DNA from: Sulfurovum sp. NBC37-1
GTDB taxonomy: Bacteria > Campylobacterota > Campylobacteria > Campylobacterales > Sulfurovaceae
Assembly: GCF_000010345.1 (NCBI RefSeq)
Contig: NC_009663.1
Coordinates: 2,356,001 to 2,420,000 of the forward strand
DNA: 64,000 bases
Direction of reading: 5' to 3'
The notes beneath the pieces were generated by a model. That model was not told where the DNA came from. It saw nothing but the letters and a program-made list of their open reading frames with translations, and made no database searches. A program made the translations under genes and the position numbers. This document shows, piece by piece, positions 27,255 through 38,540 of this stretch (position 1 is the first letter of the stretch; every line of letters starts with the position of its first letter).

Positions 27255-27286
27255 AGTATAGAAAAAAATAGTTACAGAATGATTAC
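27255..27286 (-). promoter_or_regulatory. Pho-box promoter of porin 2
   Basis: Minus strand: GTAAT-CATTCT-GTAAC (27286-27271), 10 bases, TATACT (27260-27255), then the porin start 35 bp on. Confidence 0.82.
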
Positions 27287-27344
27287 AGACTTTGAGCGAA
27301 GATAATAGTTTGGTAAGAAGAGAGCCGTCTTGCAGAGAAGAAGA

Positions 27345-27878
27345 TCACGCTTTTTCAGGGTAAAGATTATGTTTGCCACCGCGCTCGGAAAGGTACTCAA
27401 CCACTTTTTTCTGCCCGAGTTTTCGGGCATAGTCCTTGGCACTCATACCTGAAGCATCCGTAGCATTGATGTCCGCTCCTTCATCCAGGAACATCTGTAT
27501 CAGTTCCGTATCGTTGAAACAGGATGCCAGTTGCAAGGGGAGGATACCGCTTTTACGTCTGGTTGTATTGATATCGATCCCTTTGTCCATACAGAACCGT
27601 ACCAGGTCCTTACGTTTGAATTTGATCGCCATATCCAGAGCCGAGATACCATCACTGTCCGTCTGATGGATATCGACACCGTTCTCAAGCAGGAACTCTA
27701 TCAGCTCCAGGGAAGCATATTTCCTGATAGCATAAAAAAGGGGACTGATCTCGTCATAATCCTCAAGGTCGTACTCCTCGCCTATAAGGATAGGCTTATT
27801 GAGGTCCACACCCTCTTCGACCAGGCTTTTGAGCTTGGCTATGGAGTCATTTTCGATCGCCTGTGTTACTTCGTTCAT
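27345..27878 (-). CDS. Ankyrin-repeat protein
   Basis: 177-aa cytoplasmic protein made of about four ankyrin repeats: the pattern ISALDMAIKFKRKDLVRFCMDKGIDIN and the next ILPLQLASCFNDTELIQMFLDEGADIN show the usual TPLHxA-like and hairpin positions. There is no signal peptide. Binding partner unknown; such proteins mediate protein contacts. It lies after the second porin on the same strand, with its own region; membership of the phosphate regulon is not supported, as no box precedes it. Confidence 0.88.
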   Translation of the reverse strand: MNEVTQAIENDSIAKLKSLVEEGVDLNKPILIGEEYDLEDYDEISPLFYAIRKYASLELIEFLLENGVDIHQTDSDGISALDMAIKFKRKDLVRFCMDKGIDINTTRRKSGILPLQLASCFNDTELIQMFLDEGADINATDASGMSAKDYARKLGQKKVVEYLSERGGKHNLYPEKA

Positions 27879-27960
27879 TGTTTTCCCTTTATTGTTATTA
27901 AAATGTTATTTGCTTTGCCTATACTGCCGTTGTCTCAGACATCGAGACATATAAATATTA

Positions 27961-28048
27961 GGGCAACTCTAATAACCCTGGATACGCAGCATAGACGGAA
28001 GGGTGAAGTGCCCACAGGGTGGGCTTTGCAGGGTTATTAGAGGTGCCC
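27961..28048. mobile_element. MITE-like element, 88 bp, 20-bp terminal inverted repeats
   Basis: Ends are GGGCAACTCTAATAACCCTG (27961-27980) and its inverse at 28029-28048 with one mismatch. The core has a second hairpin, GCCCAC-AGG-GTGGGC (about 28009-28023). The ends resemble IS5-type termini as I recall them. No target duplication is evident. It ends 16 bp before the small gene at 28065 and leaves that gene's ribosome site intact. A non-transposon reading is a folded regulatory RNA. Confidence 0.7.
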
Positions 28049-28064
28049 GAGAAAGGAGTCAGAA

Positions 28065-28193
28065 ATGAAAATAAGTAATACATTGAAGAAGATCATTAAA
28101 AAAGATGGCAGCCACTCATTGAGCAGCAGAACAGTAAATAAACTGAAATCTTCAAAAGAATTCAGCTATCTTGTAGATATTAAACGGGCATAA
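28065..28193 (+). CDS. Small basic protein, 42 aa, unknown
   Basis: Reading from the ATG at 28065 gives 42 residues (MKISNTLKKIIKKDG... ending LVDIKRA), rich in Lys/Ser, with a predicted N-terminal basic amphipathic helix. A strong GAAAGGAGTC ribosome site lies 5-6 bases upstream. It sits between a MITE-like element and ybaB, facing ybaB. No recognised family. It may be a real small protein because the ribosome site is so good, but chance cannot be ruled out. Confidence 0.5.
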   Translation: MKISNTLKKIIKKDGSHSLSSRTVNKLKSSKEFSYLVDIKRA

Positions 28194-28203
28194 CATCTGT
28201 CAG

Positions 28204-28515
28204 CTATGACCCAAAGGGGTTCATTCCACCCATCATCCCCATCGCCTGAGATTTCTTATTATCCTCTATCATTTTGTTCACATCATTCATCGCTGAAATC
28301 AATAGTATCTGTAATGACTCTTTGTCTTCCAAAAGAGAATCATCTATATTCATATCGATCACTTCACCTGCACCGTTTGCAGTCACTTCGATAAGACCAC
28401 CCCCGGCTTTCGCAGTGAACTCAACATTCTTCGCCTGCTCCTGGAGCTCTTTTGCTTTTTCCTGCATCTGCTCCATCATCTTTCCCATTTTACCGAGATC
28501 CATTCCTTCAAACAT
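28204..28515 (-). CDS. YbaB/EbfC nucleoid-associated protein
   Basis: Small dimeric DNA-binding protein. 103 aa with the family features: N-terminal Met/Gln-rich helix (LGKMGKMMEQMQEKAKELQ), central beta hairpin (VEFTAKAGGGLIEVTANGAGEVIDMNID) and C-terminal helix (LLISAMNDVNKMIEDN), then a Gly/Met-rich tail. GGAG lies 6 bases before the ATG. It directly follows panD (3 bp gap), an order also known from Helicobacter. Confidence 0.93.
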   Translation of the reverse strand: MFEGMDLGKMGKMMEQMQEKAKELQEQAKNVEFTAKAGGGLIEVTANGAGEVIDMNIDDSLLEDKESLQILLISAMNDVNKMIEDNKKSQAMGMMGGMNPFGS

Positions 28516-28518
28516 CTG

Positions 28519-28887
28519 CTACTCCAATCCCTCAAATTCCTGTGCAATGCCATTGTCATCATCCAGGATCACGATCTTGGGACTGTGACTGTCCGCCTCT
28601 TCTTCTGTCATTGTCGCATAGGCAATAATGATAATCTTGTCGCCTTTATGGACTTTTCTTGCCGCTGCCCCGTTAAGACAGATATCGCCTTTGCCTCTCT
28701 CTCCCGAGATGATATAGGTGGAGAATCTCTCTCCATTGTTGATATTGACGATATCGATCTTCTGCCCGACACGCATACTCGCTGCATCCAGCAGATTCTG
28801 GTCAATGGTAATGGAACCGACATAATTAAGATTTGCATCTGTTACAGTCGCTCTATGTAGTTTAGAATAAAGCATTGTAATGTTCAT
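28519..28887 (-). CDS. panD: Aspartate 1-decarboxylase
   Basis: Makes beta-alanine for pantothenate and coenzyme A. The proenzyme is about 122 aa and is cleaved between Gly and Ser in [10 protein letters not shown] to form the pyruvoyl group. Other family blocks: [30 protein letters not shown] and [19 protein letters not shown]. The start at 28887 (MNITMLYSK) is preferred, as the AGGA site lies 6 bases before it; the ATG two codons earlier abuts the AGGA. Confidence 0.96.
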   Translation of the reverse strand: MNITMLYSKLHRATVTDANLNYVGSITIDQNLLDAASMRVGQKIDIVNINNGERFSTYIISGERGKGDICLNGAAARKVHKGDKIIIIAYATMTEEEADSHSPKIVILDDDNGIAQEFEGLE

Positions 28888-29043
28888 AATCATTCCTGTC
28901 TAATTAAATTGTTGGGATTATACCAAAATCCTACGCATATCTCTAAATATATTATACAGTAATTGTGAAGAAATCGAGAAGCGATATGGGGAAACACTCC
29001 CTTCCGCTGTATCACACCGGAAGGAGTACATAAAAGTCGCGTA

Positions 29044-29421
29044 TTAACGGGCCATCTGTGACGGAGGTATAGGCTCACCCCAAAACTCGTCAGGGATCAC
29101 ATATTCTTCTACAACATTCCCGCCGATGATATGCTCATCGATGATCCTGTCTATCTTCTCTTTTGTCAAGCCGACATACATCGTATGCCCTGGCTCTACA
29201 AGCATAACCGGCCCCTGCTGGCAGCGATTCAGACAGCCTGTCTGGATCGGCTGAACAGTTCCGATGATACCTTTCATCATCAGACTCTGCGCCAAATGCT
29301 GGAAAAGCTGCTGAGACTCGGGGTCGTTCTGGCTAACACAGCTTGGCTTTGGCATTCCCGGAGGTGCCGACTGCTGACATTTGAATATATAGAACGCTGG
29401 TTGTGGTACACCTTGCATCAT
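29044..29421 (-). CDS. Thioredoxin-like [2Fe-2S] ferredoxin
   Basis: 125-aa electron carrier of the thioredoxin-fold 2Fe-2S type (as in small ferredoxins and NuoE-like domains). N-terminal FYIFKCQQSAPPGMPKPSC gives the first two Cys (14 and 27), and TGCLNRCQQGPVMLVEPGHTMY (about 61-82) gives the CxxxC pair and following strand. C-terminal extension of about 35 residues with Pro-rich end is unusual. The partner is not evident from neighbours. A hairpin-forming repeat (GCGAAGCT/AGCTTCGC, 29456-29505) lies in its upstream region. Confidence 0.85.
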   Translation of the reverse strand: MMQGVPQPAFYIFKCQQSAPPGMPKPSCVSQNDPESQQLFQHLAQSLMMKGIIGTVQPIQTGCLNRCQQGPVMLVEPGHTMYVGLTKEKIDRIIDEHIIGGNVVEEYVIPDEFWGEPIPPSQMAR

Positions 29422-29622
29422 TGTGGATCCTTTTTATATAATTTTTCCTTGTGCAGAAGCGAAGCTCCTACCCAATTCCTTTCACTAAAGCTTCGCCTTT
29501 TGCTCAAAATTAGTTTAATTAGGAGTATTTTACTCTGATTTACTTAATTCTTGATAAATATCAATAGAAGCAAACTCTTTTTTTCCTATAATACAGTCAA
29601 TATACAAAGGGGACAAAAACCA

Positions 29623-30231
29623 ATGAAATATCCTGATTTTTTTGACAAAGTAGAACCGATACAGCTGCAGGACCCACTGAGTGATTTTCTCGGTGCCTTT
29701 GAAAATGGCGAGATGGAGATCACCTATCTGGACTGCGTCAAACTTGCAGGACATTCATGCCCAACGGTCGCTGGTGCCTATCTCATGGCGAAAAAGGGTC
29801 TGGAAGCACTTTACGGAGACAGCCTCCCGCAGAGAGGATCCATCCACGTCTCCATGAGGGATGGGGAAGCCGAAGGAGTGACCGGTGTGATCTGCAATGT
29901 CATCTCATTTATTGTAGGAGCGAACGGTGCTGGCGGTTTCAAAGGTATCGGCGGACATTTTTCCAGAGACAATCTTGTAAGTTATAATGTACCAATGGAA
30001 GGCGAAGTCAAACTGACACGACTGGACAATGACTCAAGTATTACACTTACCTATAGTGCCTCCATGGTACCGGCAGATCCAAACATGCAGCCGCTTATGG
30101 GGAAATCTCTTCAGGGGCTGGCTTCCGCTGGTGAGAGAAAAGAGTTTGGAAGACTCTGGCAGGCCCGCGTAGAGAAGATCCTTCTCAATAAAGAACTCTG
30201 GGATCAGATGATCACCATCACGAAAGGATAA
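29623..30231 (+). CDS. FmdE-like protein
   Basis: 202-aa protein with the FmdE-type N-terminal motif DCVKLAGHSCPTVAGAYLMAKKGLEALYG (split here as Cys-containing loop about residues 38-66), the metal-binding part of a family named after formylmethanofuran dehydrogenase subunit E. The C-terminal zinc ribbon of the archaeal prototype is absent. The AAAGGGGAC site 7 bases upstream sets the start at 29623, 24 codons inside a longer frame. It is the first gene of a four-gene operon with hemerythrin, DUF2249 and a membrane protein. Its function is not established; the context suggests nitrogen-oxide or metal-related redox chemistry. Confidence 0.8.
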   Translation: MKYPDFFDKVEPIQLQDPLSDFLGAFENGEMEITYLDCVKLAGHSCPTVAGAYLMAKKGLEALYGDSLPQRGSIHVSMRDGEAEGVTGVICNVISFIVGANGAGGFKGIGGHFSRDNLVSYNVPMEGEVKLTRLDNDSSITLTYSASMVPADPNMQPLMGKSLQGLASAGERKEFGRLWQARVEKILLNKELWDQMITITKG

Positions 30232-30235
30232 AACA

Positions 30236-30676
30236 ATGATTATTTCACAATTCATGACACAGGAACATAGAGACTGCGATACAGAATTTGCTGCAGCCGA
30301 GCAGGCAGCAGCAAACGGGAATTGGGCGGAAGCCGAAGAGAAGTTCATGGTATTCGCGAACGATACCCTCCGACATTTCAAAAGAGAGGAAGAGGAACTT
30401 TTTCCTGCTTTTGAAGCACAGACCGGAAGCTCTGAAGGACCGACACAGGTAATGCGCTACGAACATGAACAGGTCAAGGGACTCATTGGAAAGCTGGCGG
30501 AAGCAGTGGAGTCCCAGGATAAAGATACCTATCTCTCTCTGTGTGAATCTATGATGATCCTTTTGCAACAGCACAACATGAAAGAAGAGCAGATGCTCTA
30601 TGCCATGTGTGACAGAGTCCTGCCTCCGGAACTTAAAACCGAGACACTCGACAAGATGAAAGCGGTAGAGCTCTAA
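30236..30676 (+). CDS. Hemerythrin-like domain protein
   Basis: 146-aa four-helix protein with the His/Glu set for a di-iron site: MTQEHRDCD (His), TLRHFKREEEELFP (HxxxE), YEHEQVKG (His) and LQQHNMKEEQMLYAMCD (HxxxE...). Such proteins bind O2 or NO, or repair NO-damaged iron centres (YtfE/RIC). 5 bp after the FmdE-like gene. Pairing with DUF2249 is common in denitrification and NO-stress loci. Confidence 0.88.
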   Translation: MIISQFMTQEHRDCDTEFAAAEQAAANGNWAEAEEKFMVFANDTLRHFKREEEELFPAFEAQTGSSEGPTQVMRYEHEQVKGLIGKLAEAVESQDKDTYLSLCESMMILLQQHNMKEEQMLYAMCDRVLPPELKTETLDKMKAVEL

Positions 30677-30677
30677 A

Positions 30678-30938
30678 ATGTCCGAATTCACAAAGATCGA
30701 CCTGGATGCCAGAGCACTGGAGCATCCAAAACCGTTGGAACAGGCTATCAGGGCACTCAGAGAACTTAATGATGAAAATTATCTTTACATGCTTCATCGC
30801 AAAAACCCCATTCCTTTCATAGACCTTGCCAGTGAACAGGGATTCCAGACACTCAGCAGAGAAGATGAAACAGGGAACTGGCATATTCTGATAGCCAAAA
30901 ACCCTTCCGTTACGCTGGAGGAGCTGCTGCGTGTTTAA
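30678..30938 (+). CDS. DUF2249 domain protein
   Basis: 86-aa protein of the DUF2249 (SirA/YccJ-like fold) family. The core is IDLDARALEHPKPLEQAIRALREL with the Pro-containing loop, then HRKNPIPFIDLASEQGF. It starts 1 bp after the hemerythrin stop and overlaps the membrane-protein gene by 8 bases. Commonly found next to hemerythrin and NO-related genes. Biochemical role unknown. Confidence 0.82.
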   Translation: MSEFTKIDLDARALEHPKPLEQAIRALRELNDENYLYMLHRKNPIPFIDLASEQGFQTLSREDETGNWHILIAKNPSVTLEELLRV

Positions 30939-32217
30939 CCAGAACGGACTCTCCCTCGATCAGGCACCCCCGATCTCGGTTGTATTCCGTTTTTTCTTTT
31001 CCGGTGCACTGTTTGGTATCCTCGCAGGCATCCTGATACTGATCTTCGGGACTTCCATTTTTGATGCACATACTACCCAGGCTGTCATTCTCACGCACAC
31101 CTTGACACTTGGGGTGATGCTCTCTTTCATGTTCGCAGCCCTTTTCCAGATGCTCCCCGTGATCGCAGGAGTCAAACTCACTTCTCCTGTACAAAAAGCC
31201 AACTGGCTTCAATATCCTTTTACAACCGGTGTTATCACGCTTCTTTTGGCTTTTCAGACTTCTTTGCCCTGGCTTTACGGTCCTGCATCGCTTCTCCTGG
31301 GTGGAAGCATCTTCTATATCGTTGCTGTCATGCTAAAAAACCTGTTTGAATTGGTACATCACAGCGCTTCATCCAAAGGTATGGTCATAGCACTTCTTGC
31401 GCTTGCTGTTGTCGTGATCTTGGCTCTCTATATGACCGCCACACTCTCCGGAACGATTAACGGTACCTACTTTAGTCAAATGAAAGAGGGGCACTACTCC
31501 TTTGGACTTTTCGGATGGATCATCCTGCTGATCATTTCCATTTCCTTCCAGGTTATAGAAATGTTCTATGTTACCCCGCCCTATCCGAAAATGGTCAGTT
31601 ATTATCTGCCTACAGTACTTTTTAGCCTGCTTGTTGTCACATTCATTGTTGGGCTTTTCATCCCTGTGACATGGATCGTAACAGATATTCTGCTTGCCAT
31701 ACTGCTAAGCAGCTACGCCCTATTGACCCTGAAACGGTTGACACAGAAAAAACGCCCTCTCTCCGATGCCACTGTCTGGTTCTGGAGGATCGGACTGACT
31801 TCACTTATCGTTTCTATGTTCCTTATGATCATAACACTGTTTACGACAGTCAGCCTGCTTCAAACAGCCAGCTATCTCTTCTTTACTTTTTTTGCCCTCA
31901 GTATCGTATTTGCCATGTTCTACAAGATCATCCCCTTCCTGACATGGTTCCACCTCAATTCGCAGGGCTACTTCACTGCACCCATGATGCACGAGGTCAT
32001 ACACCCAAAAACTGCCAATAAGCATCTCTACATTCATTTGGCAACACTTGTCACCTTTCTGTTGTCAACCTTCCTTGCACCCTTCATCTATCTTGCCGGG
32101 CTATTAACAATACTCTCCTTCGGATGGATGGCTTACCAGATCATTCATGCATGGAAACTTTACAGACATACGCAGGAAACCGGGGAGAAGTTTGAGATGA
32201 AAATGCCGGGGGTATAG
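30931..32217 (+). CDS. Polytopic membrane protein, NnrS/haem-copper-oxidase-subunit-I-like
   Basis: 428-aa protein with about 12 hydrophobic helices (for example VFRFFFSGALFGILAGILIL and FSLLVVTFIVGLFIPVTWIV). Conserved-looking His residues lie in helix 2 (ILTHTLTLGVMLSFMFAALFQMLP) and in later helices (YKIIPFLTWFHLN), similar to NnrS and haem-copper oxidase subunit-I relatives. The start is a GTG at 30931 with GGAGG 9 bases before it, overlapping DUF2249. Probably a haem- or NO-related inner-membrane protein; no catalytic role can be shown. Confidence 0.7.
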   Translation: MFNQNGLSLDQAPPISVVFRFFFSGALFGILAGILILIFGTSIFDAHTTQAVILTHTLTLGVMLSFMFAALFQMLPVIAGVKLTSPVQKANWLQYPFTTGVITLLLAFQTSLPWLYGPASLLLGGSIFYIVAVMLKNLFELVHHSASSKGMVIALLALAVVVILALYMTATLSGTINGTYFSQMKEGHYSFGLFGWIILLIISISFQVIEMFYVTPPYPKMVSYYLPTVLFSLLVVTFIVGLFIPVTWIVTDILLAILLSSYALLTLKRLTQKKRPLSDATVWFWRIGLTSLIVSMFLMIITLFTTVSLLQTASYLFFTFFALSIVFAMFYKIIPFLTWFHLNSQGYFTAPMMHEVIHPKTANKHLYIHLATLVTFLLSTFLAPFIYLAGLLTILSFGWMAYQIIHAWKLYRHTQETGEKFEMKMPGV

Positions 32218-32251
32218 AGTTAAGAGTTAAGAGTTAAGAGTTAAGAGTTAA
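32217..32251. repeat. Five tandem heptamers GAGTTAA
   Basis: The unit GAGTTAA is repeated five times without change, starting at the last base of the preceding TAG stop codon. It lies between two convergent genes (membrane protein and murE). The array puts stop codons in all frames. Probably a slippage microsatellite. Confidence 0.9.
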
Positions 32252-32289
32252 GAACAATGGTGCACCTCCCCTTTCTTAAACCTTAGCAC

Positions 32290-33588
32290 TCAATCCTTCT
32301 TTTCTGCCAAAAGTTCCCGAACGACCTCTCTGTCGTCAAAATGATGTTTCACCCCTTTGATCTCCTGATAATCCTCATCGCCTTTTCCAAGAATGAGCAG
32401 TACTTCATTGGGTTCAAGGGCCTCCAGGGCCATTTTGATCGCTAGCCGTCTGTCCGGTGTGGCTGTGACATTTTCTTTACCATGTAGGCCTACCAGAATG
32501 TCTTCCAATATCATTTCAGGGACTTCATCCCGCGGATTATCGGATGTCACATAGATCTTATTGGCGTATCTTCCGGCTGCGGCACCCATGAGAGGACGCT
32601 TCTCTTTGTCACGGTTCCCGCCTGCACCAAATACCACCGAAATATCTCTGTCTTTCATGGATTCCAATACTGCATGGATACCGTCATGTGTATGAGCAAA
32701 ATCAACAATAACAAGAGGATCACGGCTTACCACTTCCATCCGCCCCGCTACACCAGCGAAGTTCTCAACCACATCACATATCTCCTGAATAGGCCTCTTG
32801 GTAAGCAGGTGTACTGAACCGATCGCCGCCATAAGGTTGAAGAGGTTGAAAAGCCCCATCATCGGTGAATGGAAGGTTGCTTCTTCCTGCATATACTTGA
32901 TCCCCGCTGTAATACCGTGCAGCAGGGAAAATGCCTGCACTTTATAGGTTGCCGGTTCATCGACACCGTAACTGTAAGCATTCTTCGGGTTATAGGTGAT
33001 ATTATTGATATCATCTTTATTGAGCAATTTCATCGTGTCATCAGCAAAGAAAAGACTTTTGACACGTCTGTATTCCTCCACTGTTCCATGATAATCCAAA
33101 TGGTCACTGGTGACATTCGTATGCACTTTCAGCGCAAAAGTGATCCCCTCTATACGCTTCTGATCGATCGCATGGGAACTCACCTCCATAATAAAGTAGT
33201 TACATCCCATATCCATCGTCTGCTTCATATTGTGTAACGTCTCAAGAATGGACGGCGTTGTCATACTCTTCTCTTCTATACGCTTCTCTTCGGCGAAAAG
33301 CCCCCGTGTTCCCTGGAGGGCAGGTTTCTTATCAAGATCAAGCAGAAAAGAGTAGATCGCTGCAGTAACTGTCGTCTTTCCGTTCGTTCCGGTTACACCC
33401 ACCACTTTCATAGCATCCAGTCCCCAGAAAGCTATTAATTCATCCGGGGTAATGGAAGCAGGTTTACTCTCAAGTTTTTCATAATAGGGTCTATTTTGGG
33501 AGGTCAGGAGAAAAAGAGTCTCTTCATCCAACAACATCGTATTATCAGTGAGGTAACTGTACCCTTCTTTGTCAAAGTCAATTTTCAC
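32290..33588 (-). CDS. murE: UDP-MurNAc-tripeptide synthetase
   Basis: Adds the third amino acid, probably meso-diaminopimelate, to the peptidoglycan precursor. 432 aa with the Mur-ligase ATP loop VVGVTGTNGKTTVTAAI (about residue 62), YFIMEVSSHAIDQKR and the diaminopimelate-recognising DNPR motif (VTSDNPRDEVPEMI, about 338). LGKGDEDYQ is the C-terminal domain. The N-terminal domain is short, as in other Campylobacterota. Overlaps the next gene upstream by 4 bases. Confidence 0.96.
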   Translation of the reverse strand: MKIDFDKEGYSYLTDNTMLLDEETLFLLTSQNRPYYEKLESKPASITPDELIAFWGLDAMKVVGVTGTNGKTTVTAAIYSFLLDLDKKPALQGTRGLFAEEKRIEEKSMTTPSILETLHNMKQTMDMGCNYFIMEVSSHAIDQKRIEGITFALKVHTNVTSDHLDYHGTVEEYRRVKSLFFADDTMKLLNKDDINNITYNPKNAYSYGVDEPATYKVQAFSLLHGITAGIKYMQEEATFHSPMMGLFNLFNLMAAIGSVHLLTKRPIQEICDVVENFAGVAGRMEVVSRDPLVIVDFAHTHDGIHAVLESMKDRDISVVFGAGGNRDKEKRPLMGAAAGRYANKIYVTSDNPRDEVPEMILEDILVGLHGKENVTATPDRRLAIKMALEALEPNEVLLILGKGDEDYQEIKGVKHHFDDREVVRELLAEKKD

Positions 33589-34166
33589 TTTTTCATTCCC
33601 TGCACTACATTATAGAGTGCCAGCACTTCCTGGTCATTACCAAAAAGGCTTGCAGTCGCATCAAGGTATCCCAATGCCATTTCATCAAATCCTTCATCAG
33701 CAAGCTTAGTCACAAAATCGATGAACTCATCTTTATCCGTGATCACCACTTTTGTAGAGAACATAATATCTTCAAAGGCCTGTCTAAAATTGCCTCTGCT
33801 CTCAACCAATCTGAGGAAATCACTATATCTGATACCATCACCATACTCGATCTGTTCTTCTTCTGGTACATCAAGCAATTCGTAAATACTTTCTTTCGTT
33901 GTATCCAGAGAGTTGATGAGCGAGTGTATGATCTCTACTGCATTCTTCTTTTCTTCTTTGATCATCTGATAATAATCGAACAGTGCCTGTGCCTCTTCTC
34001 CACTCTCGTCTCCGAGATCGCTCAGGTAGGCACCGACTTTTGCTTCATCCAGAGAAGGATAATCCTTCAGGATCAGAGCATATGATCTCAAAGCTTTTGC
34101 ATAGTTACCCTGAAGAAATTCCTTCTCGGCACGCTGTAATAATATATCTTGACTTACTTTACTCAT
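33585..34166 (-). CDS. Conserved TPR-like protein of the murE block
   Basis: 193-aa soluble, acidic and mostly helical protein. The N-terminus has a TPR-like helix pair (ILLQRAEKEFLQGNYAKALRSYALILKDYP). Remainder unmatched to any named domain. It is overlapped by murE (4 bases) and preceded by the Nfu gene with 1 bp. I recall the same order (Nfu, hypothetical, murE) in Helicobacter, so it is probably an old lineage gene. Function unknown. Confidence 0.75.
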   Translation of the reverse strand: MSKVSQDILLQRAEKEFLQGNYAKALRSYALILKDYPSLDEAKVGAYLSDLGDESGEEAQALFDYYQMIKEEKKNAVEIIHSLINSLDTTKESIYELLDVPEEEQIEYGDGIRYSDFLRLVESRGNFRQAFEDIMFSTKVVITDKDEFIDFVTKLADEGFDEMALGYLDATASLFGNDQEVLALYNVVQGMKK

Positions 34167-34167
34167 T

Positions 34168-34446
34168 TTATCCTAATTGATCCAGTTTATCTTCCCATCC
34201 CTGTGGAACGCTCATAACAGTGATCTCAGGGTGTATCAGGGTCTTCAGCTGTCGTTCTACACCGAACTTGATGGTCGTGCCGGCACTTCCGCATCCCACA
34301 CATGCTCCCTGCAGCTGTACATATACTACACCATCTTTAATATCAACCAGTTCTATATCACCACCATCAAGCTTGATGGATGGCCTCACCTTCTCAATCA
34401 CATCTTTTACAGCCGGTTCCAACTCTTCATCAGTAAACGGGATCAA
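34168..34446 (-). CDS. Nfu-type Fe-S scaffold domain protein
   Basis: 92-aa stand-alone NifU C-terminal (Nfu) domain carrying the CxxC in GACVGCGSAGTTIKFGVERQL (about residues 50-70), where a transient 4Fe-4S cluster is bound by a dimer and passed to client proteins. IRPSIKLDGGDIELVDI-like N-terminal block is also typical. First gene of the Nfu / TPR-like / murE operon. Confidence 0.93.
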   Translation of the reverse strand: MIPFTDEELEPAVKDVIEKVRPSIKLDGGDIELVDIKDGVVYVQLQGACVGCGSAGTTIKFGVERQLKTLIHPEITVMSVPQGWEDKLDQLG

Positions 34447-34609
34447 TGTATCTCCTTACATTTTGGCGGCTCTGCATATACTGCAAACCTATATTATAGT
34501 TATTATTATAACAAATTCATAGTAAAAGCCTATGGCATACTATCTGTTAAAGTTTATACACTAAAAGTTCTGTTTTGTCAATGTATTTAGGATATTTTGA
34601 ACTGTTTTT

Positions 34610-34795
34610 ATAAAATAGAAGAGCCCGAAATAAAAAACAAGGAATTTACAATGAAGTAAAAGGGGGAAATGGGCTCTTCAAAAGACAGCCAAGGGGAGGG
34701 CCAAGAGATAAAAACAAAGAAGTCTTACAATTTTTTGGACAAGGAGTAAAACAAAAAATCTCTTGAAAGGATTGGCTACCTTTTCTAATTATATT
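34610..34795. other. Structured non-coding region, candidate small RNA
   Basis: This is part of a 477-bp gap between the Nfu gene and 5S rRNA without any convincing coding frame. It contains two nested complementarities: AGCCAA with TTGGCT and CAAGAGAT with ATCTCTTG (about 34687-34776, rod-like), and GAAGAGCCC with GGGCTCTTC (34618-34625 / 34671-34679). Reading the minus strand, a TATAAT hexamer (near 34795) precedes the rod, and the second hairpin is followed by TATTTTAT, so a transcript of about 170-180 nt with terminator is possible. No RNA family is recognised. Confidence 0.35.
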
Positions 34796-34923
34796 ATAAC
34801 CCTTGGGGGGTAAATGAATAGTAAAATTTCTATTGATAATTGATTAATCCTGATAGCACGTATATGAAGCAATTGATAATAAAAAAAATGATTGTAAAAA
34901 GAAGAAGTCAATGTAAAACTCAA

Positions 34924-35040
34924 AGTGGCAGCGACCTACATTCCCACAGACGTAGCCTGCAGTATTATCGGCGATGGGAGGCTTGACTTCCAGGTTCGGA
35001 ATGGAGCTGGGTATGACCCTCCCTCTAGCCCCACCACTAA
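34924..35040 (-). rRNA. rrf: 5S ribosomal RNA
   Basis: Minus-strand 5S of about 117 nt: TAGTGGTGGGGC at the 5' end, conserved CCATTCCGAACCTGGAAGT (loop B/C), and GTCGCTGCCACTTTG at the 3' end pairing with the 5' end. Last gene of the rRNA operon, about 190 bp after 23S. Ends approximate by a few bases. Confidence 0.95.
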
Positions 35041-35231
35041 GAGAGAGATGAACACCGTAGTGTGCATGTCTCTCTTTGCTTTTGGAAAGCTTGAGAAACT
35101 TAGTATTGTTAAGAGCCTAAATAATGTTTACAATTACAATCTGCAAGTACCTTTTTCTGAACGCTCAGCGCTAAGCGCTAAACGCTCTGCCTTGCACTTA
35201 GCAAGGTAGTACCTATTGAAGAATAAAGTAA

Positions 35232-38110
<2,879 letters not shown>

Positions 38111-38540
38111 CTAAGGTACTACCTTATTAAATGCAAAATGAACTGTTTGTGTCTTACCACTTTGGTTCGTTTTTTGTATGTTTAATAAGTTGAAGATTTC
38201 TTACGTCTTCTAATTTATTGAGTTTCTTGCACATGAAAGATATTAAGTCTGAAGAACAAGTTCTTCTTGTTAATATTTTCTGTTAAATTGTAATTGTTTT
38301 GTAAAATTTGATTCAAACGTTTATAAATAAACATTCTCTTCGCGTTTTGCAACATTACGTTAGACTCTTAACAATAATAAGTTAAATAACTTTAGGTGTA
38401 AAACCTAATATAAATACTCTTGGATGAATATTTATATTAAGTTTTTTCTTCCACATGATTTCGTGTAGATTGTGCGAAATATTTTAAACGAAGCGTACCA
38501 AGGTACGTGAGTTTCAAACTTTCGTGCAATATGCATGAAA

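Noticed and set aside
32217-32251. Heptamer array as phase-variable control of the preceding gene
   Set aside because: It starts at the stop codon, so length changes would not alter the coding frame or the promoter of a known gene.
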